Shown: positions 33,214 to 45,700 of the stretch, piece by piece | Layout: every line of letters begins with the position of its first letter | How positions within the stretch are numbered: the stretch's first letter is position 1 | DNA from: Adiantum capillus-veneris | Lineage: Eukaryota; Streptophyta; Polypodiopsida; Polypodiales; Pteridaceae | Assembly: GCA_014529385.2 (NCBI GenBank) | Contig: CM043958.1 | Coordinates: forward strand, 78,790,669-78,854,668 | Direction: 5' to 3' | Length of the DNA: 64,000 bases | Made by a program: the position numbers and the translations under genes | The notes under the pieces: generated by a model | The model's database searches: none | Seen by the model: only the letters and a program-made list of their open reading frames with translations | What the model was told of the DNA's origin: nothing

Positions 33214-34245
33214 ACCCCCCCCTCAAGCCCAAACCACTGACAATGGACTTGAGACAGACAGACTATGGCAGAGTTCATTCACCTGAAACCATGAGTAGAA
33301 GTCCCCCCTTGACAATAACATAGGTGTGTGTGTGTACTTCTCTTAAACAACCATCAATGTGAGACATACCAGAACTCAACCAAACAACAAAAGGGCGCTC
33401 TTACCACTTGTTATGTGGCACTATCTATAAACCTGTACAAAATTTTGGCATGATGACAACTGAAAATCATGACAAACTAAAACAAACCTTTGATATGAAA
33501 CAGATAATAATGTTGTCAAATAAAATCATAGCAAACCTATGACACTGAACAACCTTGCTTGGCACTTTTGAACATGCCTATGCACTGTATGTATTGCAAC
33601 CTCAAGCTACACCTTCTTCATCTTCAATACCAAATAGATCTTTATCTGCAACGTCCGTCCATATATTTGTAAGAACCTTTATTATGATGTTCAAAAAATT
33701 GCTCATCCAAATCCTTGAAGGCTTACAACCACCGTGGTCGACAAGGCCGTTTTGAAAAGCTTAGTTTAACTTCTTGATTGTCACTAGCAGAATCTCCAAT
33801 AGCTACATTTTTTATATGCAAGTAGCTTGCCTACCACAATCTCGAAATTCACAATTTCTTAATCTTCTAATCGACCATGAGCATCGACGAGCACTGCATT
33901 CGGGGTCGAGGGTACCTGAGGGTGGGAATCCCTACTTGGAAACTTAAATGGGTGGCCACTTCTTAAAGTGTGAACACAAAGGGAAAAAAAAGCGAGCTCT
34001 GATCTATGGAGGCAAATTTAGACGATGAAGGTTACGGGCTGTAGCAGGCTATAGGGGCCAATTTTGTAGGCATTCAAGAATCGAGAATTCACTAGTAAGC
34101 TAGGGCGAAATGGTTGATGGGTGATTTTTCTCGGTTTGCTGCAGGTCAAAACGCAGGTACTTTGCTTAACAAGAGGCCAATTCTATGGTAGATTCATCGG
34201 CTTCTCTGCAAGGTATGACCGGGAAGACCTCACTCTGATACCCAT
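33214..34245. other. Interior of the TRIM-like element; no gene recognised
   Basis: 1,032 bp between the two LTRs. The minus strand begins at the polypurine tract side with a run of eight G. No Gag or Pol motif, and no ORF longer than about 66 codons. It could hold fragments of host sequence, but none is identifiable. Confidence 0.5.
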
Positions 34246-34308
34246 TGTTGTGGACATAGCCTATGGTGGATGCCGCCTTTGGGGTGCCATGGCTAGATGC
34301 AGGTTCAG

Positions 34309-34310
<2 letters not shown>

Positions 34311-34395
<85 letters not shown>
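34311..34395. repeat. GA microsatellite in the right LTR of the TRIM-like element
   Basis: An 85-bp AG run, followed by a short segment (TTGACACAGCTTG) that the left LTR lacks. Confidence 0.95.
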
Positions 34396-34398
<3 letters not shown>

Positions 34399-34862
34399 AC
34401 ACAGCTTGAAAAGAGAGAACAAAATTTCACGCTATGATAGTATATTATTTTTGTGTGTAAACTCCTTACAATATAAATAGCAAAGCTTGCCATGCATGAA
34501 TTAACTTACAACTAAAGATGCACTGCATGTAAAGCGTGATCTTTGTCCTAAAGTGTAAGTCAAGGAGAGAAGAGTGGAATTATCCCACATGCTGTGGAGC
34601 AAGGCTGTAGAGCTACCTAAAGCTCATTTCATGATTGAATAAACACAACTCTATTTTTCACTACATGCTTGTCGATGGTGAGCTTGTGCTAAGCTAAGTC
34701 AATACTCAAGATTGTGTTTATGAGTCCAAGATAATTCTATCTTGGAACCTAATTTACTTGAGTGATAACGTTGCTTACACACACACTCACACATTGACGC
34801 TATGTTTCTCTTTCATCCACCATAGCTAGCATGATCCCATTCCCAACGACTGGTATCAGAGC

Positions 34863-36305
34863 TATGGTGTACTAGCTAGGCTATTTACTATGCATTTAGT
34901 CTGGATTAGTATCTCCTAATCTCATTAGATCCTTAGTTTAGCATGACTAATGAGGATTAGTGCTTCTCTAGTTAATGTGAGCATGTTCTTGGGTTCTTCC
35001 CCTTGAGCCACTACTCTCTTGGCTAGTACAGGGATTAATACTTGATTAGTGATCGTCATTTGGTTCTTATTGTCTTGCATTCAGTACAATTTTTGGATCA
35101 TTTCCTTTTGTTTTCACCCTTTTTGTATCAACAATAATTTGATTCTCCTTGCCTAAATCTCTACAATTAGTTGTGTGTGGAGAAAGGACTAGTCGAGATC
35201 TTTCCATTGAGCCCAAGATTGTTGCATTCTGTTTGTTCTTCTTCATGCTCCAAGCTTAGTTTTTCACTCTCATTCTCTGGAATTTTTTGCAGAACAGAGC
35301 CACAGAGCCACTTTGTGTGTGTGGGGAGGAAGGAGCATTTAATGCATATACCCATTGTTGGGTTTTGAGATAGGGTCAGTGGGACCATTGCCTAAATAAT
35401 ACCAAAAGGAAATTGACTTTGGGGACGCTACTATCGTGCGCACGTGCATGAAGCTAAGCCTGCTCACTGACCCTGCCTACCCAGATATGATGCCTGCTGC
35501 CCAGATCTGCCCGCGCTTGCCAGGGACTGTTGCCCGTCGCCCGGCTTGACCCTGCCTACACGTGCTACCCTCACTTGCCCAAACTGCCCGACGCCCTCCC
35601 TGGCTGACTTGGAGTTTCTGCCCGCGCTGCCAGCGACATGTCCCACGAAGCTTAAAAGTCCTTTTCAACTTTAAGTTCACCCCCTCATAAGGGAGCGTTC
35701 CCATAGGAAGAGTCAGTGAGCTTACCACCCTTCGGGGCCTATCACACCCATCAGAGCCTCAGCCACGGACTCAACAGCTAAGAGAAAACTCCCACTGTAG
35801 TAGCAGTAGAGCAATAAAGGTCTTCACTCAAGGGCTTCCAAATGTTCAGCCTCGAGTAAAAACTCTAAGCTTTTCAAGGCAGAACTTCAAGGCTTCATTA
35901 AGCATCAAACACAATATCAAAAGCCTTCAGAAGAGCTTCGCAAATCAACATCAAGCATTCAAAGGGGCTCGAACATAAAAAAAACAAACCCTACTCCAAT
36001 AGCTACAGAGAGGGTTTTCTTTGAGCATCAAAGCAAACGGTCATTTCTGCTATCTGTGAAGAGGAGCTTTACTCTTCTGAAGAGGGGATTCACCGCCGAC
36101 GGTGAAGAGGAGCTTCACAAAAGGAGTAGAGCTTTACTAAAGGAATTTTCACTCACTCTCTCTTCCCCTACAATTAAACCCTATAATTATTGCAACCAAG
36201 CATGCCAACTTGCCAATAAAAATTTTCAAGGGTTATTTGTGCTCGTGTAAAGAGGTAGACATGGCTAGGAGAGTCTCCTAAGCTAAGACCCCTCTATAAG
36301 CACAA
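34863..36305 (+). other. Leader of the gag-only element
   Basis: About 1.4 kb without a convincing ORF. A GC-rich tract at 35,455-35,650 with many CTGCCC-like repeats contrasts with the AT-rich surroundings. ORFs over it are low-complexity artefacts. Confidence 0.4.
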
Positions 36306-36785
36306 ATGGGGGAAAAGGGAATAGAAAACTTCAACAGGGAAGGGTTTCACACCTGGAAAATGAAGTTAAGAGGTTACCTTATGAAAAAATGTTTATGGTC
36401 TGTCATCAACACTGCCTTAGAGCAACAAGCGAACCCGATGGAGTGCACACTAGGGCATCTACACTCATAGCAGGTGCACAGAATTTGTCCAAAGACGAGC
36501 AAGCGTTAGGAATCATCATCACCTCCTTGCATGACAATTATGTGCATTTTATAGACAAATGCACGCATGCACATGATGCGTGGCATGTTTTAGAAAGCAA
36601 TTTTGGAGCCAGGGCCAAAAGAAGTAAAGTTAGTCTCAAAAGACAACTTTACAAGATCACCATGATTAAAGGGGAGGACATTGCTAGCCTAGTAAATAGC
36701 CTTAAGAGCATTGTCATGCAGCTCACTTACATCCAGGTCAAAGTACTAGAAGACGACAAAGTGGCCATACTATTGAGTGCACTTC
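36306..36785 (+). pseudogene. Gag of the gag-only element, 5' part
   Basis: ATG at 36,306 opens a frame of 54 codons (NFNREGFHTWKMKLRGYL). A frameshift near 36,468 leads into the 36,389-36,790 frame, with HDAWHVLESNF and SLKRQLYKITMIKGED of copia Gag proteins (UBN2 type). At 36,781-36,785 lies the ACTTC target site. The reading frame continues exactly at 47,002 with the expected PPSYDHLVTIL block, which confirms the insertion point. Confidence 0.85.
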
Positions 36786-38449
36786 TGTGAGATCCCCAAC
36801 CTGCCAATGTTAAGATCGAGATGGGATCCTTGACGGGTCTCTAGGTCTGATAAAAATCAAAGTCTCTAAACAAGAAAAATCCAAGGAATAGACCTTTACC
36901 ATTGACAATGACTTGGGTCTATAGCCTTAGAAGAAGATGTAGTCCTGTCTCGAAGCAAAACGGGACAATGTATTAAAAGTCCAAAAAACTATTTCGACCC
37001 TATAATTGCCACAATTGGGCTAAGGTATCCTCAATCAATGCTTTTTTCCCCCTAACAGATGTGAGGGCACAACCACTGGTGGACTCTTCTTCCAAGTGAA
37101 GAAGTTTTCTAAACATGTTAGTGCGCATGGATGGATAGTTACCTGACTAATCAGGTCCACCCGTAAATGATTGACAACCTTAGTCAATCCCTACTTACCA
37201 CCCCACACTCACACATGATTCTTTTGTTATTTAATTACTACCACGTTCTTTTTCACAATTAAAATAATGATTCCTTTTATCCTTCATAACACGATTTTAT
37301 TAAAATAGCCCTTGAAAACAGTATTGAAAATATTCGTTTAGCAAACAGACATCTTTAAACTTAAGACAGGGTACTGTCAATCAAAACATTGTCCATAATA
37401 ACCATGACCAGTACTCTTCTTGTCTCAAGACCACCTAAGGGTGAAAAGATGGCACCCATTCCTTGTTCACAATCCGGAGTGGATAAACCCCCACCCAAGG
37501 TTCCGGGTGCCCATACACCAAACCAGTTGCCCATACAACCGGGTGGCTCCCCTAGGATAAAAAATGTTATCCTATCTTATGTAGAAACATCAAGACATGA
37601 CACGGAGTAGAAACTCAACGTTCATGGGGGTAACCGAATTATCCGTGGCTGGAAAGCCATCATTATTCATCAAAATATACCAAGGAGTCGGAGGTGTCTT
37701 GAGACAAGCTGTCTTAAGGATGATCAATCATATCTTTCCTAATTCAATCAGTTTTAACCCAAACAATTCTCTCCTACATTTAAACAACTGCACATTGGAA
37801 GTTACCTTCCGTTTTGGGTCAACTATTCCTTTTATGATTCTTACTCACTCCTTACGTATGCAATGCTAACTCATAAAAGAACTTAAACTATTTAAATACT
37901 TAATTGAATAATCGAAAACCCACTTGGGATTGATCGGCCATCTGCTGCTACGTTGGCGCCGGAAGACTCCTTGTACGCCTACTACTAGGTCCGGCTTCGT
38001 CGTCGTGCGACGCTCTAGTTCATTTTGGAGGTACGTCCTTATCATCAGATGTAGGATGTGCTTGGGTCCTTTTAGGTGCCATAACTTCTTATCCTTATAA
38101 AAAGGATGTCTAATCATTAGGTAAATTATTCAAAAGCTAGACTTAACCTTTGTATCCAATTTTACCCAACTCTAGGTATGATAACTTTTTCCACAGCTTT
38201 CCTAAGGATTTTCTAAGCTATCCTTATTTTCTTATAATTTTGTATATCTTTTTACTAATTTCCCAATCAAATTTGAAGCTTGGAATCTCCTTATTTTGAG
38301 CTTAATATTTATTCTATTTATTGTCTCTTAAAGATTTCATTCTCTCAACTTTATATCATAGATTTACACTTACTATGATTTTTCTAAAAACTTTTGATAG
38401 CAGAGTCTATTTATTTTAATTAATCTTTTACTAAAAATAGGACTTTTGG

Positions 38450-40130
38450 TGAATTATAATTTTCTAAACTCATTAATTAACTATGGTATAATTATCACAA
38501 GGAGATAAGGATGTTTGTGACCTCTCCTAATTATCTTTTAATTTTCTAACTCAATTATCTAATTTCCATCTTTAATTTTCAATTAAAATTAGTGATATTT
38601 GACTTAGATAAATATCTATACTAACTTTCTAGCCTTGAAATAATTATCACAGCCTCTTTATCATGTAATCTAGCTCTAATAAATAGTATGTAATCATATA
38701 ACATGATTTATCAATTTCCCCCTTTAGTTTCTAGCTAGAATTTGTATAATTTGACTAAACTAAATATTTATATTAAGTTTCTACCCTTGACATAATTATC
38801 ATGGCCTTTTCTTCATGTAATATACCTCTCATAAATAGCATGTACTCATATAGCAAGATTTACTAATTTTCCTCTTTAGTTTTCAGCTAGAATTAATATA
38901 GTTTGACTTAGATAAATATCTATACTAAGTTTCTAGCTTTGACATAATTATCACAGCCTTTTTATCATGTAGTCTAACTCTGATTAATGGTATCTAATCA
39001 TATCACATGATTTCCTAATATCCCCCTTTACTTTACCCTCATAAATAGTGTTTTTCTACTCAGATAATTATCTAAACTAATTAACTCTAACTAAAATGAT
39101 TATCACAGGTTTGTAAAGATGTGATTTACTTCTGATAATTATCTCAAAGGTTTTCATTTTAATTTACTATTTATTCCCATTAATTTTTCCTTAGAAATAG
39201 TGTTTTCCTATAGAAACAATTAGTTTAACTAATTATTTGAGATTAAGCTAAATTTCAAGAGTTTTTTAAGATGTGTTTTTCCTCTAATAATTTTCTCAAA
39301 GCATTTTGGATGAGTTTTCTATTTTTCACTATTTATTTTTTCCTAAAAAATAGTGTAATTCTCCTGGTATAATTAGTTAAACTAATTATTTGAGGTTAAA
39401 ATAATTATCACTAATTTTATAGGATGTTTTTTCTGCGGTAATTATCTCAAAGCATTTTGAATCAATTTACTTTTTTTTTGTTTTAATATCCCTTAAAAAC
39501 AATGTAATTATACTGAGATAATTAGTTAAACTAATTATCTAAGATTAAGATACTTATCACGGGTTCTATATAATGTGATTAACCTCTGATAATTATTTCA
39601 AAGCATTTTGAATTAATTTGCTATTTTTCCCTTTTAATTTTTCCTAAAAATAGTATAATTATGCTGAGATAATTAATTAAACTAATTATATGAGATTAAG
39701 GTAATTATCATGGGTTTCATATAATAGGATGTACCTCTGATGATTATTTTGAATCATTTTGGATCAAGTTGCTCTTTTCTCCTTTTAATTTCCCTTAAAA
39801 ACTGTGTAATTATGATGAGATAATTAGCTAAACTAATTATCTGAGATAAAGATAATTATCATGAATTTCATACAATGTGATTTACCTCTGATATCTATAT
39901 CAAAGCATTTTGAATCAATTTGCTATTTTCTCTTTTTTAATTTTCCCTAAAAACAATGTAATTCTGCTAAGATAATTACTAATTATCTGAAGTTAAGATA
40001 ATTTTCACGGGTTTCCTAATATGTGATTTACCTTTGATAAATATCTCAAAGCATTTTGGATTAGTTTGATCATTTTCCCCTTTACTTTTCTCTCAAAAAC
40101 AGTGTAATTCTGCTTAATTAATTATGAAAA
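38450..40130. repeat. ~152-bp palindromic tandem array in the 3' LTR
   Basis: Each unit has an inverted repeat of the type TAATTAGTTAAACTAATTA, followed by AATTATCACGGG-like and CTCAAAGCATTTTGAAT blocks. The units are diverged, and the array makes up a third or more of the LTR. Confidence 0.8.
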
Positions 40131-40558
40131 TAACTCAAAAAATGACAAGATAATTTTCCTAGCATAATGATAGTCTAACACAGCTCTAATAGTTATCTCA
40201 CTTTAATCTAAACTTAATTAGTATAATTATCATTAATTTATGGTTAAAATGAGTAAATTCAATCTTAATATGATATAATAATTAATTAGCTTAGTATCCT
40301 TAAGCTTAATCACAATAATCAGCAGAGAATTTTGGATTAAGAGATGATTTTTGAGTATACATAGATTTAATCTTCACTTAATTAAAAAATTTATAAATAG
40401 GCTAACTAAGCTTTGCTAATTAAGAAAGGTTAGTGCTAATTAGCGTTGATTAACCAACTAGAGCTTTGCTCTCTAGTGATTTTTGCGTAGAGGTCTCTCT
40501 AGATGAGAGAAAATGTACCAAGGCTCCGAGTCTACCCGAAATTGTGAAGCAAGGGTGA

Positions 40559-40567
40559 TATTTATAG
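40559..40567 (-). promoter_or_regulatory. TATA box of the 3' LTR (giant-LTR element)
   Basis: CTATAAATA on the minus strand, in the conserved non-repetitive block shared by the three LTR copies. Confidence 0.5.
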
Positions 40568-42011
40568 GTTTTTGGTCACTCAAAGGCTGGAAAATGGCAG
40601 TAACTTGTATCCCAAGCAGCCCTACAGCTCCAACAATGTCCCTTGCTGCTAAATCTAGTATGGGAAAGTTCATCATTATCCCACACAGTTCCCTAGATAC
40701 ACAGAATCGATTTTTTGCTAGTTTGTTGACTTTTAATGATTAATTTTGGAAATATCTGTAATTTCTAGAACCTTAGGATAATAAGTCTTTAGCAGTAATA
40801 ATTACTGAAACCATTCAATTTTACTTAACTAATTAAATTCATAGTGTAACCTTTCAAAGCATGTAACTTTTTTAGATTTTATCGAAATTCGGTTCTGAAA
40901 AATTCTAACCCTAGTAAAGCTCTGGTTACGGTTCAAAAGATACGAATATTTACCATAGTTGGATCATTCTACAGTGTTTTCTTAACAACCAAGTTAATTT
41001 TATCAGGCTTTGTAGAATTTCTAAGGTTTCAAAAACTGGAAATCGTACAATCACCCCAACTTAAGAAATTGAGATGTCCTCATCTCAACCGAATTTGGGA
41101 AAACCTTTGAAAAGTGATACTTCGTCCTCCCATGTGGCGTCTTCAGTGGGGTAGTCCTTCCATTTTACTAAATGTTCTCTAATTACTGTATTTCACAGAC
41201 TTCTTTCCCTAGTTAGAGTTAATTGCTAGTCAACTTTCCTCAAGAATCTCTCAGTGTTGAGCTCATCTTTAAAACCTTTACAAACCATTTGTATCATCTC
41301 AAAAACCAGGTTAAATTAATTCCATAAAAGATCCATATATCCACCTTGTCAACATGAACGCGCTCGGTCTAACTGACCATTCAAAGCAATCACTGTTTGA
41401 CAAGTATAATGTATTCCAGCTTTGCCAATCTAAACGCGTTCGGTGTGTTCTTGCCACTCTGAGCAATCTGCGTTCGGCACAAGCTTCCACCATTGCACCA
41501 GAGGTACCCTCTCTGTGCTCTAACCTGATTGACCAACATCATGTAAAGGGTTTTAAGAAGTATCATACCAAGAGTTCTTCTAGGCTTTCTCTTAGTTTCG
41601 TACATTAATACTTTCATATCTAGGTCATTTTTCAAGGAAGGCTATCATGTGCATAAAGAATGTGAGTTGGTTTCTTAATATAGTATCTCAATTTCAAGAT
41701 TCAAATTCTTTTCATACTATCGAGAACCTCTGTCTCATTTGCTAGATCAATCCTTAATTTCTTGATTGAATGCTAATTTGACATTAGATTCCTTAAGTAA
41801 TTTGGGAAAGAAAATAATGTAACCATCATATAAGTAACTCAAATTTTTACATCATCGACTTATAGTGGTTTACAAAACTCTAGGATTGCTAACTGTGGCC
41901 AAGCGAGTGGCTCTTTTATCTTCCTCATTCATAAGGCGAATATTTACAAGGATAGCCTTACAAAAGAGGCTTAGGGTATCTCATCCTAACTTGCGTAATC
42001 TTTTGCGGCCT

Positions 42012-42600
42012 TTAAAGAATCCGCATAGCTGGCTGACTTGGAATATGGTGATACAAATGATGGGTGTTTGTAGTTAGATTTCTACAATCCTCTAACGGAT
42101 TGGTATAATAGGTCTTATACTCATTGGAATTCGGAAAGTAAATTACAAGATCCAAATTCTTAGGGGTATTCTGAGAAAAATTTCTAATTCTTGGATATGG
42201 AATTATCTCCACCACTTTATCCCATATCCATTCGTTCAGGGGTTTTCCCATGCCTCCTAGATAAGTGGGAAGAGTAATACTCGAGTTTGTACCCAAGAAG
42301 TAGTACAATTGAATCACTCTTAGTTCCTCAGCTCAGCGTAGTTTCTTTAAATCCGTGGTAAGACATCCCAGCTTCCAAGCATTGATGTAATAAGTCCCGC
42401 CTTCATTGCTCCATTCGAGCTCCCAGCCTTTATCTATCCGAGTCGAATGAGGAGTGTTAGCCTTCATCAGTAGCTCCATCACGCTTCGTCGGAAAAAATA
42501 GTTTGGAGAACGACAAGCACTCTCATAAATAAGCTCAAAGACTTACAACTTGCGATATTCAATCACAAGAGCTTCCTGAATTATCAACGCATAAGCCTTT
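42012..42600 (-). pseudogene. Broken ORF of the giant-LTR element, unrecognised
   Basis: The minus strand stays in one frame for about 195 codons with two stops, starting about 100 bp after the primer site and ending with the open stretch 42,012-42,317. The encoded protein looks globular, with WELEWSNEGGTYYINAWKLG and YLGGMGKPLNEWIWDKVVEI. Position and orientation would suit a Gag-like protein, but no zinc knuckle or capsid motif is seen, and I do not recognise the family. Confidence 0.45.
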
Positions 42601-42688
42601 GGTTAGCTAACCAGATTTTCTTGTTTTTTTAAAAATAAATATCAGACAGTACAAAATTTTTCCAAACTAACCGAAGCTCTGAAACCTA

Positions 42689-42701
42689 GGTTCTGATACC
42701 A
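42689..42701 (-). promoter_or_regulatory. Primer-binding site of the giant-LTR element
   Basis: TGGTATCAGAACC on the minus strand, two bases from the LTR end. It matches the initiator tRNA-Met primer site of plants in its first ten bases and fixes the orientation of the element. Confidence 0.8.
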
Positions 42702-42703
42702 CT

Positions 42704-45700
42704 TATGAGATCCCCAACTCGCCAATACCAAGATTGGGATGGGATCCTTGACAGGTCTATAGGTCTGATAAAAATCAGAGTCTCTAAACAAGAAACATCC
42801 AAGGAATAGACCTTTACCATTAACAATGGCTTGGATCTATAGTCTTAGAAGAAGACCTAGTCCTCTCTCGCATTGGAAACGAGACAATGTATTAAATGTC
42901 TAAAAAACTATTTTGGCCCTATAACTGCCACAATTGGGCTAAGGTATCCTCAACCAACGCTTTTTCCCCCCTAGCAGATGTGAGGGCACAGCCGCTAGTG
43001 GACTCCTCTTCCAAGTGAAGAAGTTTTCTAAACGTTTTAGTGCGCAGGGATGGGTAGCTACCTGACTAATCAGGCCTACCCGTCCATTGTTGACAACCTT
43101 AGTCAATCCCCACTTACCACCCTGCACTCACAAATGATTCTTATGTTATTTAATTACTACCACGTTCTTATCACAATTAAAATAATGATTCCTTTTATCC
43201 TTCATAACAAGATTTTAATTTATTAAAACAGTCCTTGAAAACATTATTGAAAACATTCTTTTAGCAAACAGATATCTTTAAACTTAAGACAGGGTACTGT
43301 CAATCAAAACATTGTCCATAATAACCATGACCGGTACTCTTCTTGTCTCAAGACCACCTAAGGATGAAAAAATCGCACCCATTCCTTATTCACAATCTAG
43401 AGTGGATAAACCCCCACCCAAGGTTCCGGGTGCCCATACACCAGACCAGTTGCCCATACAACCGAGCGGCTCCCCTAGGATAAAAAAGTGTATCCTAACT
43501 TATGTAGAAACATCAAAACATGAAACAGAGTAGAAACTCAATGTTCATGGGGGTAACCGACTTATCCGTGGATGGTTGGAAAGCCATCATTATTCATCAA
43601 AATATACCAAGAAGTCGGAGGTGTCTTGAGACAAACTGTCTTAAGGATGATCAATCATATCTTTCCTAATTCAATCAGTTCTAACCCAAACAATTCTTTT
43701 CTACATTAAAACAAATGCACGTTGGAAGTTACCTTCCGTTTTTGGTCAACTATTCTTTTTTTGATTCTTACTCACTCCTTACGTATGCAATGCTAACTCA
43801 TAAAAGAACTTAAACTATCTAAAGACTCAATTGAATAATGGGAAACCCACCTGGGATTGATCGGCCATCTGCTGCTGCGCTTGCACCAGAAGACTCTCCT
43901 CCGTACGCCTACTACTAGGCCCGGCTTCGTCGTCGTGCAACACTCTAGTTCGTTTTGGAGCTACGTCCTCATCATCGGATGTAGGATTTTCTCGGGTCCT
44001 TTTAGGTTCCATAACTGCTTATCCTTATAAAAAGGACGTCTAATCATTAGGTAAATTATCCAAAAGTTAGACTTAACCTTTATATCCAATTTTACCCAAA
44101 TCTCGATAGAATTTATAGTTCTAATTGGTAAATTCTTGACCTAGTAATTTCTTATTTTCCTGTATAGACATGATAACTTTTTCCACAGCGTCCCTAAGGG
44201 TTTTCTAAGCTATTCTAATTTTCTTTTTATTTTGTATATCTTTTTACTAACTTCCCCATCAAATTTTAAGCTTGGAATCTGCTTATTTTGAGCTTAATAT
44301 TTATGTTATTTATTTTCTCTTAAAGATTTCATTTTCTCAACTTTATATCATAGGTTTACACTTACTATGCTTTTCCTAAAAACTTTTGATCACAAAAGTC
44401 TATTTATTTTAATTAATCTTTTGCTAAAAATAAGACTTTTGGTCAATTATAATTTTCTAAACTCACTAATTAACTATGGTATAATTATCACAAGGAGATA
44501 AGGATGTTTGTGACCTCTTGTAATTATCTTTTAATTTTCTAACTCAATTATCTAATTTCCATCTTTAATTTTCAGCTAAAATTAGTATAATTTGACTTAG
44601 ATAAATGTCTATACTAGTTTTCTAATCTTGATATATTTATCACGGCCTCTTTATCATGTAGTTTAGCTCTAATAAATAGCATGTAATCATATAACATGAT
44701 TTTCTAATTCTCCCTTTAGTTTCTAGTTAGAATTAGTATAATTTGACTAAACTATCCATACTAGGTTTCTACCCTTGACATAATTATCACGACCTTTTCA
44801 TCATATACTACCTTATATAAATAACATGTACTCATATAGAATGATTTACTAATTTTTCTCTTTAGTTTTCAGCTAGAATTAGTATATTTTGACTTAGATA
44901 AATATCTATACCAAGTTTCTAACCTTGACATAATTATCACAGCCTTTTTATCATGTAGTCTAACTCTGATAAATAGTATGTAATCATATCACATGATCTA
45001 CTAATTTCCCCCTTTACTTTACCCTCATAAATATTTTTTTTCTACTCAGATAATTAGCTAAACTAATTATCTATGGTTAAAATAATTATCACACGTTTGT
45101 AAAGATGTGATATACCTTTGATAATTATCTCAAAGGTTTTTAATTTAATTTACTATTTTCCACCATTATTTTTTCCTTAGAAATAGTATTTTCTTATTGA
45201 TATAATTAGTAAAACTAATTATCTACGATTAGGATAATTTTCAAAAGTTTTCTAACATGTTTTTTCTCTCTAATAATTATCTCAAAGCATTTTGAATCAG
45301 TTTTCTATTTTTCCCTAACAATTGTGTAATTTTTCTTAGATAATTAGTTAAACTAATTATTTAAGGTAAAAATAATTATACAAGTTTAATAGGATATTTT
45401 TTTTCTCTGATAATTATCTCAAAGAATTTTGAATTAATTTACTGTTTTCTCCCTTTTATTATTCTCTAAAAACAATGTAATTATACTGAGATAATTAGTT
45501 AAACTAATTATCTGAGGTTAAGATACTTATCATGGGTTCCATATAATGCGATTGACCTCTGATAATTATCTCAAAGCATTTTGAATCAATTTGCTATTTT
45601 CCCCATTTTAATTTCTCCTAAAAATAGCATAATTATGCTGAGATAATTAGTCAAAATAATTATCTGAGATTAAGACAATTATCAAGAGTTTAATAGGATG

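Larger units (their letters stand above)
36786..41049 (-). repeat. 3' LTR of the giant-LTR element
   Basis: TG...CA ends. From the 36.8-kb side: a conserved 1.3-kb part, then an AT-rich array of palindromic units (38,450-40,130), then the TATA region (40,559-40,567). Homologous to 42,704-47,001 and, inverted, to 3,628-10,684. Small ORFs are not conserved as proteins. Confidence 0.92.
41050..42703 (-). other. Interior of the giant-LTR element
   Basis: 1,654 bp from the primer site (42,701) to the polypurine tract (near 41,055). It carries a broken ORF in the sense orientation at 42,012-42,600 and short frames at 41,311-41,635, and has no Gag, protease, RT or integrase motif. The region 41,640-42,010 holds nothing recognisable. 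Confidence 0.6.

Noticed and set aside
35464-35728. Gly/Arg/Gln-rich minus-strand ORFs
   Set aside because: They overlay a GC-rich short-repeat tract in the leader of the gag-only element and have no motif.
37389-37610. 73-codon ORF with counterparts at 9,893-10,078 and 43,312-43,533
   Set aside because: It lies antisense inside the giant LTR in all three copies. Conservation follows from LTR similarity, and there is no independent sign of coding.
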